Part shown: piece after piece, positions 11,050-22,019 of the stretch
Position numbering within the stretch: the first letter of the stretch is position 1
Layout: each line of letters starts with the position of its first letter
NCBI GenBank assembly: GCA_003586115.2
Contig: QVOM02000126.1
Span: forward strand, 12,406,447 to 12,470,446
Origin: Salvator merianae
Lineage: Eukaryota; Chordata; Lepidosauria; Squamata; Teiidae
Length of the DNA stretch: 64,000 bases
Reading direction: 5' to 3'
Made by a program: the position numbers and the translations under genes
The notes under the pieces: generated by a model
What the model was told of the DNA's origin: nothing
What the model saw: only the letters and a program-made list of their open reading frames with translations
The model's database searches: none

Positions 11050-11412
11050 CTAGTGTGGACACAGCTGTTTCTCCACCCCGGGAAGATCCACAGACTGGGA
11101 TAAGATTCGACAGTGATATCTACCAGCATACTAGTAAACCCGTAGGGGACCCATTTCAGCGGCTCTCCAGGAAACAGTGCCGGAAGTGGGGCGTTGCCAA
11201 AACGGGCCCTCCTGGCAATTGTGAATGCTGGGAACTTTTGTTCCTGGCCTTGGAAGGCTTCGCACCAGCTCTGAGGGTTGGGCGCAGCCTTTGGAGCCAA
11301 CATTGGAGTCTAGGATAGGAGGAGCTGTCTGAGTGCAACCCATCCTAGCATGGGATGCGGCACATATCCTGAGCCTGGGCGGGACAACCCAGGTAAGTGC
11401 ACAAATGGGCCC
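11050..11412. mobile_element. GGGCC-family inverted-repeat element (left end unclear)
   Basis: The right end aggtaagtgcacaaatgggccc matches the right ends at 19.55 and 35.5 kb. The interior shares ggacccatttcagcggc and the ttgttcctggcctt motif with those copies. The left terminus could not be fixed. Confidence 0.5.
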
Positions 11413-11498
11413 GGTGACAGACACATCCTCTTTTGCTTGTGTCTCCCTATCATATTGCCCTTCCTGTGCTGGCATGTTCGCAAGGCCCTTGTCCACCA

Positions 11499-11555
11499 GA
11501 AGAAGAAGAAGAATTTGGTTTTTATACCCCGCTTTTCTCGGCCGAAGCTGACTCA
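11499..11555 (-). mobile_element. Sauria SINE 3-prime tail fragment
   Basis: The inverted Bov-B-like tail reads (agaag)n, then tttataccccgcttttctcg and gccgaagctgactca. Confidence 0.8.
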
Positions 11556-12077
11556 CTTGCCAACGCACAAGAAGAGAAAAATACAGCAGGAGCTTTTTCT
11601 GGGCAGCCCAGCAGGCGGTTTTGTTGCCGCTGCTTATAATCACGACAGACTCAACACACGTTTTGCACCATTCCCCAAGAGCATTCCCTCTGGCAGAACC
11701 CCGTCTTCACCTGAAACCTCCACGGGCTTTGGCGATGGCTTATAATTGTGTTGGGTCTGTCTGACTTGACGCAAAGTGCCGCAGTGTCCCTGGAGAGGCC
11801 AGGTGTAGTACTTCCACTTGATATCTCTCTCGGGTCTGCTCCTGCCTGGGAGAAGCTGAGTTCTCTGGATGAATACTTTTCTGCATGCTTGCTAGTTTCA
11901 TTTCAGAGGGTGGCATCTGCTCTTCTCAGAAAAACTCACTAAGGTCAACCGTCTGTTTTGTACTGTGTGCACTTTTGTGATCATACTGGGCTTGTAATCA
12001 GAAAGCTAAACGTTACACCGGCATGATAGGAATAGATTCAGTTACAACCGTGATGAAAACCTCCCTGGCCAACCTAA

Positions 12078-12290
12078 GGGCTCAGTCACACCTAAGTTTT
12101 AATCCAGCTTCGGTCCACTTTTGGATGGAAAGAACACATCAGCAAAGCGACTCATCATTTTCTTTCCAAATTATCCACCTTCTTTCCAAAGGTGGATTTT
12201 CTGAGCTGAATAGTGCTGAAAGAACTTCACTGATGTGTTCTCTCAGCGTGAAAGTGGACCAAAGCTGGATTAAAACTTAGGTGTGACTGA
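12078..12290. mobile_element. palindromic MITE, about 213 bp
   Basis: Terminal arms of about 50 bp: the left begins gggctcagtcacacctaag and runs through ttttaatccagcttcggtcc; the right carries ggaccaaagctggattaaaa then cttaggtgtgactga. TAA precedes the left end. A half copy lies at 55,170-55,304, where the end reads gattgggccc followed by TTA. TWA targets and a GGGCC-like start suggest PIF/Harbinger, by inference. Confidence 0.7.
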
Positions 12291-12419
12291 AAGATCGTAG
12301 AAGACTGGTTAGTCTGGAGGAAGTCAACTCATCTGGTCACCAAGAATCAGCTACGGCTAGATGGCATCAAGAAAGCAAGCAAGGAAGAGTTTCTATTCCC
12401 AAACATTGACTATTCTGAG

Positions 12420-12964
12420 TTTCTATTCTGCGTTGGCCTGTGGCCCAGGCCAGTGTGGGGCCTGGCCCTCTTCTGGGCTCTCTCTTCTGCATTCTGGAGT
12501 GGAAGAGAGAGAGGTCCTGCACCCTGCTTAGGCCACTCTGTCCACATTGGAAGGAGTGTAGCCCATCAACATGGCCAAAATGGCCACCTATCCTGAGATA
12601 CCAGTGCACCTGTTTTAACAGGTCTACCAGCAGTCCCGGGGCCTCTAGAATGAAACAGAGAGGCATGCAGAAGGGTGCATGCCTCTCTGTTCCAGTTTAG
12701 CAGGGGGACCCATTTCAGTGGCGCACCAAATTGTGCCATCCAAATGGGTCCCCCTAGGGCTCCAAAGCCAGGAACTTTAGTTCCTAGCCAGCAGAGAACC
12801 CCAAAGTTGGCTCCAGAGATCAGGTGATCTTCAGAGTCAGCGTGGGGCTGACCAGGAACAACCTTCCAAGTGCGGAAGGCTCGTTTCAGGACAGTGGGGC
12901 CACGCCTGCCATCAGAACTGCTTCAGGCTGGCCCAGTCCTGCAGTGTAAGCGTGGAAGCAGCCT
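12420..12964. mobile_element. GGGCC-family element, same subfamily as 35.5 kb
   Basis: It is colinear with 35,507-36,022 over several blocks (acctgttttaacag, gcgcaccaaattg, ggaa.tttagttcc, ttggctcc.agatca). The right end is gtaagcgtggaagcagcct. The left end is poorly preserved. Confidence 0.55.
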
Positions 12965-13539
12965 TACGTTCAAATATGATTCATCCATAAGGCTCCAGTG
13001 AAAAATCTGTAAGCGTCTGGCCTGCTAAGGTCCCAGAAGCTAGAGCAGGGCTAGCTAACACCAGCAGTGGTCTGTGGACTGGAAGTATAAGGAAGGAGAG
13101 GATGAAGCCATGGTGGTGATTTCTCTAAACTCCATTTCGGTGTCCACTTGACCAAACTGCAACTCAGGAAAGTCGAACTGGAGGCTTCAGATTGGTGCCA
13201 CATCCTACCCACCACCCTGCAGTCACAATCCACGGACTGCCTCTGGCTAAACTCATGGCACTAAATGGTGGCGGTGATGCAAAGACATCTGAAACTTCTC
13301 TGCCCAGCCCTGTTCCCTTATAGGGTCACCGACTGCTCTTTCCTTAGCCAGGAAATGAGCAGGAAAGGCATCTCATCTCTAGGTGTGTGCCATGGATGGG
13401 AGTATGCAAGGCTGGGATGGTGGGCACACGCACCCTGAGGACTGGGGAAGAGTTAATGCCTCCTTTAGGCCAAAAGAAATGCTCAGCCACTGCTGAGGAA
13501 AGGGCTGGAGCTGTTGAGCTGGACATATGGGATGTTGCA

Positions 13540-13955
13540 CCTATAGGAGGAGCCTTGCTGGATCAGGCCACAGCCCAACTAGTCCAGCATTCTGTCTCAT
13601 ACAGTGGCCAACCAGTTGCTTCGTGGCATTCTCAAGCAGAATATAAAGGCAAAACCTTCACCTACTCTCGACTCCCTGCAAATGGCCTTTAGAGGCATCC
13701 TGCCTGTCTCTATAGCCTGGAGACAGTACCTAGGAATCCGTGCTAGATAAGAACACAAGAGGAGCCCTGCTGGACCAGACCACAGCCCATCTAGTCCAGC
13801 ATCCTGTCTCACAACGTGGCCCACCAATCGCTTCTGGGGAGCTCAGGCAGAAAACAAAGGCAAAACCTTCACCTGCCCTCAACTCCCAGCAAATGGCCTG
13901 TAGAAGCATCCTGACAGGCTCTCCAACCTGGAGGCGGTACCTGAGCATCTATGGT
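13540..13955 (-). mobile_element. CR1 subfamily A 3-prime tails, two head-to-tail
   Basis: Two consecutive inverted tails run 13,540-13,745 and 13,746-13,955. Each reads from gaggagcc.tgctgga to the gga.acagtacctagga.tc or ggaggcggtacctgagcatc end. The second begins exactly where the first stops, without unrelated DNA between. Confidence 0.8.
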
Positions 13956-14215
13956 TACCTGATGCTCTGTGCTACAACTCTCAGCATTCAGGACTGGCAT
14001 GAAATGCTGGGAGAAAAATGCTGGGCATTGTAGTTCATTGGGATCGGCACGTAGTACTGGTAATGGAATGGGAAGACTACAGTTAGAGGACCACTGGTCT
14101 ATAACAGACTTCCTGAACTTGATGGCTAGAGCTGAAGGGATCCGTAGTCCAAAACATCTTAATGGGGCCAAGGTGGCCTAATTTGCCAGTGTTCAGGGAA
14201 AGGACAGCCAACCTT
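13956..14215. repeat. DNA-transposon-like fragment with ctacaactctcagcatt motif
   Basis: The motif ctacaactctcagcattc and its inverse gggcattgtagttc are the inverted ends of a widespread vertebrate DNA-element type. The same motif pair appears at 46.34-46.43 kb. Superfamily not assigned. Confidence 0.35.
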
Positions 14216-14216
14216 T

Positions 14217-14514
14217 GGGGTCACGGTGGCGCAGAAGGCTAAGGCACTGATCTTTCAATAGGAGGATCAGAGTTCAAGGCCCCTGTCTGCTGTGTAGAGG
14301 GGATGAGCGCCCTCTACTGGCCTCTAGCTCCAGCCAACCTAGCTGTTCGAAAGCAAGTAATTGCAAGTAGATAAATAGGGAGCATCACATTGTGTGATGC
14401 GGAAGATAGACAGATGTAAGCCTTTGGGCAAAAAATAACCTTGTAAGCCGCTTTGAGTCAGCTTCGGCTGAGAAAAGCGGGGTATAAAAACCAACTTCTT
14501 CTTCTTCTTCTTCT
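14217..14514 (+). mobile_element. Sauria SINE, full length
   Basis: The tRNA-like head has an A box at ggtggcgcagaaggctaagg and a degenerate B box at cagagttcaaggcccc. The body reads ctctactggcctctagctcc. The tail gtaagccgctttgagtcagc and agaaaagcggggtataaa is the Bov-B-related 3-prime end that lets the LINE machinery mobilise these SINEs. It ends in (TTC)n. Confidence 0.92.
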
Positions 14515-14779
14515 ATCAGCACATTCCCATTTTTAAGGCAGAGCTGTAAGCATCTGGCCCCTTGGATCCCTGGTTAGTGTTTGAGGCACACAGATGCCTT
14601 TGGGAGCATGATTTGCAAGTCACTGCTGTGAAGTAATGCAAGGTTCTGGGTTATGTTGCAGATATTTATAAGCATGCAGTGGACCTTAAGTTGCTGGTTT
14701 TTGGACATTTGGTAGGCAGTTCTACCTGTATCAATTTTGGGCTTGGTAGAATGTAGGCTTGCACAGCTGGTTTCAATCT

Positions 14780-15042
14780 CATTTGTAGCAGTTTTTGGGC
14801 TGCTGTGCCATGTTCCATAGTTCTTCTGAGAACCTAAACTTTTGGATATAGGTATGATATACATCTTCAGAGGATTTGACATCTGCAAGGGTCAAAAACA
14901 AATCTTCCAAAAGCAACTCTTTGCTTTCCACTCTTCCAGAAGTCAAATCCTCTGAAGGTGAATATCATAGCTATATCCAAAAGCTTAGGTTCTCAGAAGA
15001 GCTGTGGAACACAGCACAACAGCCCAAAAACTGCTACAAATG
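14780..15042. repeat. 263-bp palindrome with 101-nt arms
   Basis: Left arm 14,780-14,880 runs from catttgtagcagtttttgg to cagaggatttgac. Right arm 14,942-15,042 is its inverse, from gtcaaatcctctgaag to aaaaactgctacaaatg. The loop is 61 nt. Arms are roughly 85% identical by eye. There is no clear target duplication, and it abuts the GGGCC element at 15,050. Confidence 0.85.
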
Positions 15043-15049
15043 ACATTTT

Positions 15050-15521
15050 GGGCCTGTTCACCTTATCTCATGAAGTGATCTAGGCCACTCCCTGGATCAC
15101 TTCAGATGCACCCAGATGCTGCCACAGCTCACCCAGAGTTGCTTCAGTCCTTCCTGGAGCAATCCAGATGTGGACAACTAAAAAGCAGTCCACAGGCTGA
15201 CCAGGAGTGGCTGGATTGCTCCTGGGATGGCAGATCCGCACCTTCTTCCAGGTGCTGCATGGCGAGGGGGCGTGGACTGCATACTGTGGCTGCCCAGCCA
15301 TTTGCAGCTGCTGGACTGCCATGGCAACATCCAACTGTGCATCGGATGCCAGTTTGATATTGTCTTGGGGATCTGGGCTGGCCATTCGCACTACAAATGC
15401 TGCTGCCCAGGTACGGGGCTAGTCCAGCACTTGTACTGCGAATGGTCTGCACCGCACTCCCATCTTACCAGCCTGGTATGGTATTATTATACCATACTAG
15501 TCTGGAAGTGTGAACAGGCCC
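15050..15521. mobile_element. GGGCC-family element, 472 bp, TSD TTT
   Basis: It starts gggcctgttcacctt and ends aagtgtgaacaggccc. TTT is duplicated on both sides (15,047-15,049 and 15,522-15,524). A subterminal palindrome tggtatggtattattatacc lies near the right end. No transposase. Confidence 0.8.
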
Positions 15522-16154
15522 TTTGTCCTTCCATCAAAATGGAAAGGTGGATGAAGTGGTTAATTCACACCTCATCCACCTCTGTTTCTGCCATAGCTTA
15601 CGCCTTAATGCTCTAAGCACCACGTGACAAAATCACAGCTGTTTGCTATCTCCCTTCTAAACTGTTTGCCAAGCCTGATTAATTGGATTACAGTGCTCAG
15701 ATTGACATAGCTTTATCCTCAAACATGGAAACTGCTGGGGCATTTTCTCTCTGTACCCCCCTCCCTCACCATTCATAACAGGGAGGTTTACAGGAATCAA
15801 ACCAACAAAGATGACAATGGTTATTATTTAATGTACGAGGATGTGATCACCATCTGGTATAATTGCGGGTCTGGATTTGCACACACACATAAAAATAAAA
15901 TAATGATATGGTAAAGGCATCGCATCTTCAAGAAACAAAAAAGGAGCAAAAAGATATAAGTCATTAAAAAAAAAAAAAGCCCAGAAGACATCCACCCACT
16001 GACTCGCTTGCTGTTACTATAGTAATTTAGCTCTGTGATGCAAGATGGGCTTCTAATTTCTCAAAAAGCACCCAAAGGGTGATGGCACAGCTGCAAATAT
16101 CATTCAACCTCCCCCCCGGTCTGATTCTTTATGGGGGGGATTTTGACTGTTAAG

Positions 16155-16252
16155 CAGTGGCGGCCGATCGCTTTAAGGGCGGGTGTTCAGAACCGGTGGG
16201 AAGGGGGCGATCACTGTTCGCAGGGCCTGCGGGCCTCCATACTGCCGCAGCT
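16155..16252. mobile_element. hAT-like GC-rich fragment
   Basis: It starts cagtggcggccgatcg, a hAT-style terminus. It shares ctttaagggcg, ctgttcgc.ggg and cctcc.tactg.cgcag with 55,062-55,157. It runs directly into a truncated CR1 tail. Confidence 0.4.
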
Positions 16253-16256
16253 GTAT

Positions 16257-16396
16257 TCTCAAGCAGAATAAAAAGAAAAAACCTTCACCTGCTGTTGACT
16301 CCCTCCAAATGGCCTTTAGAGGCCTCCTCCCTGTCTCTCCACCCTGGAGGCAGTACCTAGGCATCCATTCTAGTAGCCATTGATACACCTGACCTC
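16257..16396 (-). mobile_element. CR1 subfamily A, 3-prime part (split by hAT element)
   Basis: The inverted 3-prime UTR reads ctcaagcagaataaaaag and then ctagtagccattgatacacc. It continues at 16,926 after the inserted element. Confidence 0.85.
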
Positions 16397-16917
16397 CACT
16401 GGCGTAGCGAGGGGAGGGCGGGGGGGGCGGAGCGCCCCGGGTGGTGCGTTGTCCGGGGCAGGCGCGCGCTCATCGCCCCGGGCGGCGGCCGCGCTCGTCG
16501 GCTTGTCGCCCTGGCCCGCGCGCCGGCGGACCTGCTCGTCGCTTCGTTGCCCGGCCTGCCAGCGTGCGTGTGGGCGGAGCCAGCGAGCGCGCATGCGTGC
16601 AGGTAGGGCCATCGAGGCCGCCGCCGGGCAGGCCGGAGCGACGAGCGCGACTCCCGCCGGGCGAGCCGGGGCGAGGAGCGCGGCCGCCGCCGGGCAGGCC
16701 GGGGCGAGGAGCGCCGCCGCCGCCGGGCGGGCCGGGGCGAGGAGCGCGGCCCCGGGCGGGGCGAGGAGCGGGGCATGCGCGCTCGCTGGCCCCGCCCACA
16801 CGCATGCGCAGTCACTGGCCCCGCCCACACGCATGCGCAGTCGCTGGCCCCGCCCCTAGCCCCGGGCGTCAAAACGGCTAGTAGCCCCGGGTGGCAAAGC
16901 GGCTCGCTACGCCACTG
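16397..16917. mobile_element. CpG-rich non-autonomous hAT element, 521 bp, 8-bp TSD
   Basis: Ends are cactggcgtagcgag and the inverse ctcgctacgccactg. The 8-bp duplication ctgacctc (16,389-16,396 and 16,918-16,925) is the hAT signature. The interior is extremely CpG-rich, with 30-odd-bp tandem units (ggccggggcgaggagcg) and three 28-bp units containing ccccgcccacacgcatgcgc. Long open frames on both strands here come from base composition and are not genes. Confidence 0.92.
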
Positions 16918-16925
16918 CTGACCTC

Positions 16926-17289
16926 CATGAATTTGTCTAACCCTTTATTAAAGCTATCCAGACTGACTGCTGTTACCACCTCTTCTGATAGTAAATTCCA
17001 TAGACCGATAACCCTCTGGGTGAAAAAATAACTTCTCGTCAGTCCTAACTCTCCTGCCCATCAGCTTCATAGAGTGACCCCTGGTCCTAGTGTTGAGCAA
17101 GAGAGAAAATAATTTCTTTCTATGCACCTTATCCATACTGTGCATGATTTTATATACTTCAATCAGGTCCCTTCCTAAATGCTGTTTTTCAAGGCTGAAG
17201 AGGCCAAGGCGTTGCAGCCTGATTTCATAAGGAAGGGCACCCAGCTCCTTGATGACTTTGATTACCCTTTTCTGCACCTTTTTCAGTTC
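16926..17289 (-). mobile_element. CR1 subfamily A, RT C-terminal part (split by hAT element)
   Basis: The minus strand encodes an open 107-residue stretch with LQRLGLFSLEKQHLGRDLIE and VYKIMHSMDKV, the conserved end of CR1-type reverse transcriptase. It joins 16,396 seamlessly once the hAT element and one TSD copy are removed. Confidence 0.9.
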
Positions 17290-18560
17290 TAATGATCAAA
17301 TATCCCCGTGCATTTTTTAAAATTTCGTTCCCCTTATCTTATTATTATACCCACATCTGTGTCAGCTAAATCTTAAATCAAAATCCCTTTTAATTACATT
17401 TTCTGAAACCCTCCATTCTTATCTTATCAAACATTTTTAATTAATTAAACCCTTTAGTTGCATCTCCAAAAATCTCAATTCTTACCATCAGCAATTTCTA
17501 TTTGTCCTGTAACACTATAATTTTTTTCTTAAGTTTTTTTCCCTTGCCAAGCACATTATGATAGATGTCTGTGCCGTCTCTTAAATATCAATTCATTGTT
17601 TAACACAAAACTTATCTGAAACAAAAACACCATTTTCAATAGCCTATTTCAAAGAAAAACCAAAACTTTTGTTGTTATTTGCACGCTCCTGTATGTTTTA
17701 TGTTAAAACTGTATGCTCCATCCCCAGTTGATAGTATTTCTGGATTCATTTGAACACCTTTCAGTAAAATTTGTAAATCCAAGAATGATTAAATGTCATT
17801 CCTTTCCAACTCTATTTTTACGTCCAGGGATAAAAATGCATCCTTATTTCATAACTGATGCTCTGTAGTCTCCACTCTTTCTTCTTCTTCTTGGATTTTC
17901 TGCTGGTTTATTTCTTGAATTTGCCTGATTCCTCCTCTCAGTTCTTCTCTTAACATACAGAATTGATATTGCATATCTTTTTTCAGATTGATTAAAGTTT
18001 TGCAAAAGCTGTCGAATTAAATCTCTCTTCTCCGTATTGCATTATAGTCCAATCTAGTAGACAGTTTATCTTCAAACTTTGTGGTATTGCTCAAAAAGCC
18101 ACTCTTTATGCTAATCTCTATATTCAGAGCCTCCAGTTCACAAACAAAAACATCAGGTTCTCAGCAGCTGCTGTAACTTTCGTTGTATCTTATGATCTTC
18201 TCTAGAAAGGCGAATTTCACCCTCATTTCATTCCAGCCACCCCCTTGCTCATCGGAAACTTTATGCATTACAAATAGGTCTTGATTCTACAGAAATTCCT
18301 CTTCTATGCAGATCCTTTTAGGTTTTTGACTAAGAAGCAGTCTGTTCAGAAGCTGTTTCTTAAAGTTCGTTCCTCCAAAGGTGTCTTGTTGTCTTAATTT
18401 CAATCACCTCTAAGTTCATGAAAGTGGGTCCGGTCAATCCTGAGGGCCCTAAATGGGCTAACCAGATCTTCATCTCGATGTGCAGCCACCATCTTGCCTT
18501 CCAGGCTCACCTCAGGTTTCCCTGAGGTTTCTCGCTAGGGCAGCGGGTCTCCCCATGCTT
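17290..18560 (-). mobile_element. probable L1-type LINE 5-prime UTR and ORF1, degenerate
   Basis: On the minus strand a 5-prime-UTR-like stretch with aaggcaagatggtggctgc is followed by a lysine/glutamate/glutamine-rich frame (for example LINLKKDMQYQFCMLREEL) that looks like the coiled coil of an L1 ORF1 protein. The + strand is A/T-rich and full of stops. The assignment rests on this coiled-coil look only. Confidence 0.35.
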
Positions 18561-19295
18561 GTGTGAGTAATCCTTGGTTCTCCCCTTTACACTAAGGGGA
18601 GCAAAAGTCACAAGGGAGGAGAAATCTCCCTTCCCTTACACCTGCTGAACTTCAGCAGCAAAAGCGCTTGCTCAAGTCATCTTGTCAAATTGCCATGGCA
18701 CCCGGAAGTCCCACCAGTAGACCTCTTAAGAAAGGTCTACTGATCTTGGCACTAGAGCATACTAACAGTGGGTGTGGCCTCCCTTAAACCAGTCCACCAT
18801 CTGGAAGGGAGGCCACCGGATCCCTTGGTGGAATGGTTTCGAGATAAGTGTGGAAATGTCCAGAGTGTCCAAACCCTTCCTCCACCATCGATCACCACAG
18901 GCCCTCCCAGCCCCCAGCAGAGCAACTTATCAGCACGCCTGTTCAAACTACAATACACCAAAGTTGCTCTTACTGGTGGATTCACCTCCCCCAGGTGGCT
19001 GTGCAGAAGACTTAGGAGGCATTGCTGAGGCTGAAACCCCAGCTAAAATTGCTGCCAGGGACCCAAACTACAGCACACGTCTGGCCACAGTCCTGTTCTA
19101 GGATGTGATTCTGGTCAGGGTCTTCACTGTTGCCAATGGAATTATCCTTTCAAGAGTGTTCTCTTTGTTGCTACAGGGCCTCTGCTGCGTGGGCAATACT
19201 CAGGTATCTCCGAGCTGCTTCTGTGGCTTCTGCCTTGAGGTGGGAGCCATCTAGGTGAAGCTTTTGTCTAGACAAAAGTGACATTTGAGAAAGGG

Positions 19296-19551
19296 TATAG
19301 CAGAACTAGAAGAGGTTCAAGTTGGACAAGTAAAATGGAAGCAAGGTCATGAGGAAAGCTTGCAACTTCTGGGGTTTTGTAGTCTAGAAAGGAGACAAGT
19401 GATTGGGGACTTGATGGAAGAGTATAAAATTACGTATGGTGTGGACGGAGGGGTGAAAAGGTTTTTTCTCCTCTTCCCAAAAATACTAGAACCAAAGATC
19501 ACCCACTGAAACAGAACGCTGGAGAAATCAGGACCAACAAAAGCAAATATT
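19296..19551 (+). mobile_element. CR1 subfamily B, RT C-terminus (split by GGGCC element)
   Basis: The frame LLGFCSLERRQVIGDLMEE and YKITYGVDGGVKR matches the CR1 RT end. It is cut at 19,551 by the inserted element and resumes at 20,029. Confidence 0.75.
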
Positions 19552-20025
19552 GGGTCTTTCTGTACTTAGGGAGTACAGAATGGGAACTACGGGCTTCCCT
19601 TCCACACGTTAATGTGGAAAATGGGAGGCCCCACGCCGTGCTGGTATGTTCCGTCCACAAAGGATGGAGCGTGATCCAGACCGTGGGCCTGCTGGGCCAG
19701 ACCAGAACACAGAGGTGTGCAGAAAGCACACTTCCATGTTCTTAGCTACCAGGGGACCCATTTTGGTGGCTCATCAAAGCGTGCTGCCAAAATGGGTCCC
19801 CCAGGGCCTTGAGGCCAGGAACCATCATTCTTGGCCTTCAGAACTTGTGAAGGCCAGCTCTGAAGTTCACGTGTGTTTTGGTGTCCGCACTGGGGCTGGT
19901 CTGGGCCAGAGCCATCGTGCAGACAGTGCTGTTCCAGCCCAGAGCGATCCATCACAGCCTTGGGACGGATCACTCTGTGCCTGCCTCACTATGCCGGATC
20001 AGGCCAGGTAAGTGCAGAAAGGCCC
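19552..20025. mobile_element. GGGCC-family element, 474 bp, TSD ATT
   Basis: It starts gggtctttctgtactta and ends taagtgcagaaaggccc. ATT is duplicated (19,549-19,551 and 20,026-20,028). Removing it restores a continuous CR1 reading (gcaaatattttttcaggc). Confidence 0.88.
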
Positions 20026-20028
20026 ATT

Positions 20029-20160
20029 TTTTTCAGGCAGGGCATAATTATACAACGTAAATAAGACTTGATGCCGGCCGCCAGTTTGAAAAGTTTCAGA
20101 AAGGGTTTGGACCAATTCATGGTGGACAAGGCTATCAGTGGCTACTAGCCCTGATGGCTA
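20029..20160 (+). mobile_element. CR1 subfamily B, continuation
   Basis: It carries ttcagaaagggtttggacca and ggctactagccctgatggct, as in the copy at 4.6 kb. Confidence 0.75.
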
Positions 20161-20827
20161 TGGGCACGTCTCCATGGTGCCAGTGTTAGTGCCAGACTTG
20201 GCTTCTTGCCTGGCTTCGGGCAGCCTCAGGAAGGGGTTTGATACCTGCATTCTGAGGCCGCCATTTTGAAATCTCTGTTACTGCGCCTGGAGGGCCTCCT
20301 CACCCTCTACGTGCGCAGAAAACCATGGCAAGGGCCTCATTCAGTGCCCGAGAAGCAACTTCAGAGCTGCTTTTCAAGCACTGAGCTCTATGTGCCTTCG
20401 AGGGCACTGAAGTCTCTCCACATGTCCTCACGCCCCATGAGCAAGGGGTGCTGTGGAGACACAAAGACTCCAGTGCCCCTCCAAGGAGTTTTGCACACCC
20501 TGTGGGGATGCGGCCTATGGGCCTTCTGACCCTGGAGGCAGGATGCCTCTGGAGGCCAGTGTTGGGTGGCTATGAGCAGGGCAAGGTGTTTCATTATGTC
20601 CTCCTTGTGGGCTTCTATATGCACCTGGCTGCCACTGGTCTGGTTGGCCGCTGGAGTTTGTGGAAGCTCCTGAGAGCTTCAGGGCCCGTGCAGAGGCTGT
20701 CCCGAAACAGCTTCCCAAATGCGGACGGCCTTGTTCCGGGACAAATGGACCAGTTCTGCAGGTGGGCCGCTCCAACAGAAATGAACCAGCTGGAGCGGTA
20801 CTTCTAACGCAAGTGCAAAAGCAGCCT
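20161..20827. mobile_element. GGGCC-family element, probable, 667 bp
   Basis: The right end is cgcaagtgcaaaagcagcct. The interior shares cttgttccgggacaa-type motifs with the 12.4 and 35.5 kb copies. The left end gggcacgtctccatgg is a weak match. Confidence 0.5.
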
Positions 20828-20904
20828 AAGTAACTATACTGTGTTTTGTGGTCTTTACTCCCAGGAAAGTAAGGATACGGCTGCAATATAAAAGGGCCGG
20901 TAAC

Positions 20905-21230
20905 ATGGTTATTTATTTATTTGCATGTTTAACCCGTTCTATATCCAAAGGTTTCTGGGTGGATTGTATCAACAAAAACAACATGTAAAATGAACACACT
21001 AAAAAACAGTAACGGTGCTTGAAAGTGGGGAAGCAAAGCTATTTCCTTAGCCAAAGACCATGGTAAATAAGTGCACCTTCATTGTTCTCCTGAACATGTA
21101 AAATGAAAGTGCCTGTCGCACCATAGGGGGAAGACTATTCCACAGTCTGGGGGCCACCACTGAAAAGACCCTGTCCTGGGTCCCCTACCCCTTTTGCTAC
21201 TGAAGATGGTGGTACAACCAGACTTAATTT
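20905..21230 (-). mobile_element. L2 LINE 3-prime end
   Basis: The inverted markers are tttatttgcatgtttaaccc, gaaagtggggaagcaaagc, ccacagtctgggggccacca and gaaaagaccctgtcctggg. Confidence 0.7.
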
Positions 21231-22019
21231 AAAAAATGAAAAAGAAGAAGATTATCCTAATAAACCTAATAAGCATCCAATTATAATTTTTTCAAAATGC
21301 AAAAGGCAAGAGGAATAAAAATAGTTCTGACTCCCCATCTGTACACAGAAATGAGTAAATGCAAATGTGACAAACATCTTTTTATGCCGGAGTGTAAGAG
21401 ATAGGACCGAGCTAGGCACACGAGTGATACTTAACAGAATTCTTTACTCCTAAACAAAAAGAGAAAAAAAGAAAAATCTTGATTAAACAGACAGCGGAAC
21501 TGAGTCCCAAATTCTCTTGTTTGACAGTGTGCCAGGTTACATTCACAAACCTGGTTAGAAACAATGCAAGTGGCCTTCTTGGCTGTGAAAAGGGCTAAAA
21601 ATAGGCCCGTCAACCAAAAATGGTCACGGCAGCTAAATGAAGCATCCTTGTTTATCTCAGCTGGAATTTCCTAACTGTACAACTGGGTTGAAGTGAGTTC
21701 CTGTCAAGTGTTTACAAGGGTTTTCCTAATCAAGCAGCGTCATTTCTCCGCATCACTCAATGGCTGTTTTGCCATTCTGAGAAACAGGAAGTGAAACATC
21801 CCAGAAGATTGCAAACGCTCAGGAACTGAAGATTCATTTTTTCATTACTGCAGACAGAAATCGCCCTGGCTTTTAGGGTGTAATTCAGACAGGCTGGCTG
21901 GGGCTCAAGAAATCTGCAGTCCAAAATAGCTGGGGAATCCCAGAATGGCACAGGCAAATCAAAAGGTTGCCTTGCACATGTCCCCTTTGAGCTGAACTGG
22001 ACTTGCACAAGAACTTCAT
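21231..22019. other. no gene or recognised repeat seen
   Basis: Single-copy-looking sequence; open frames are short and unrecognised. Confidence 0.4.

Noticed and set aside
16357..16881. Several 110-170-residue open frames on both strands
   Set aside because: They lie in the CpG-rich hAT element; lack of stops follows from GC content, and residues are low-complexity Ala/Arg/Gly/Pro.
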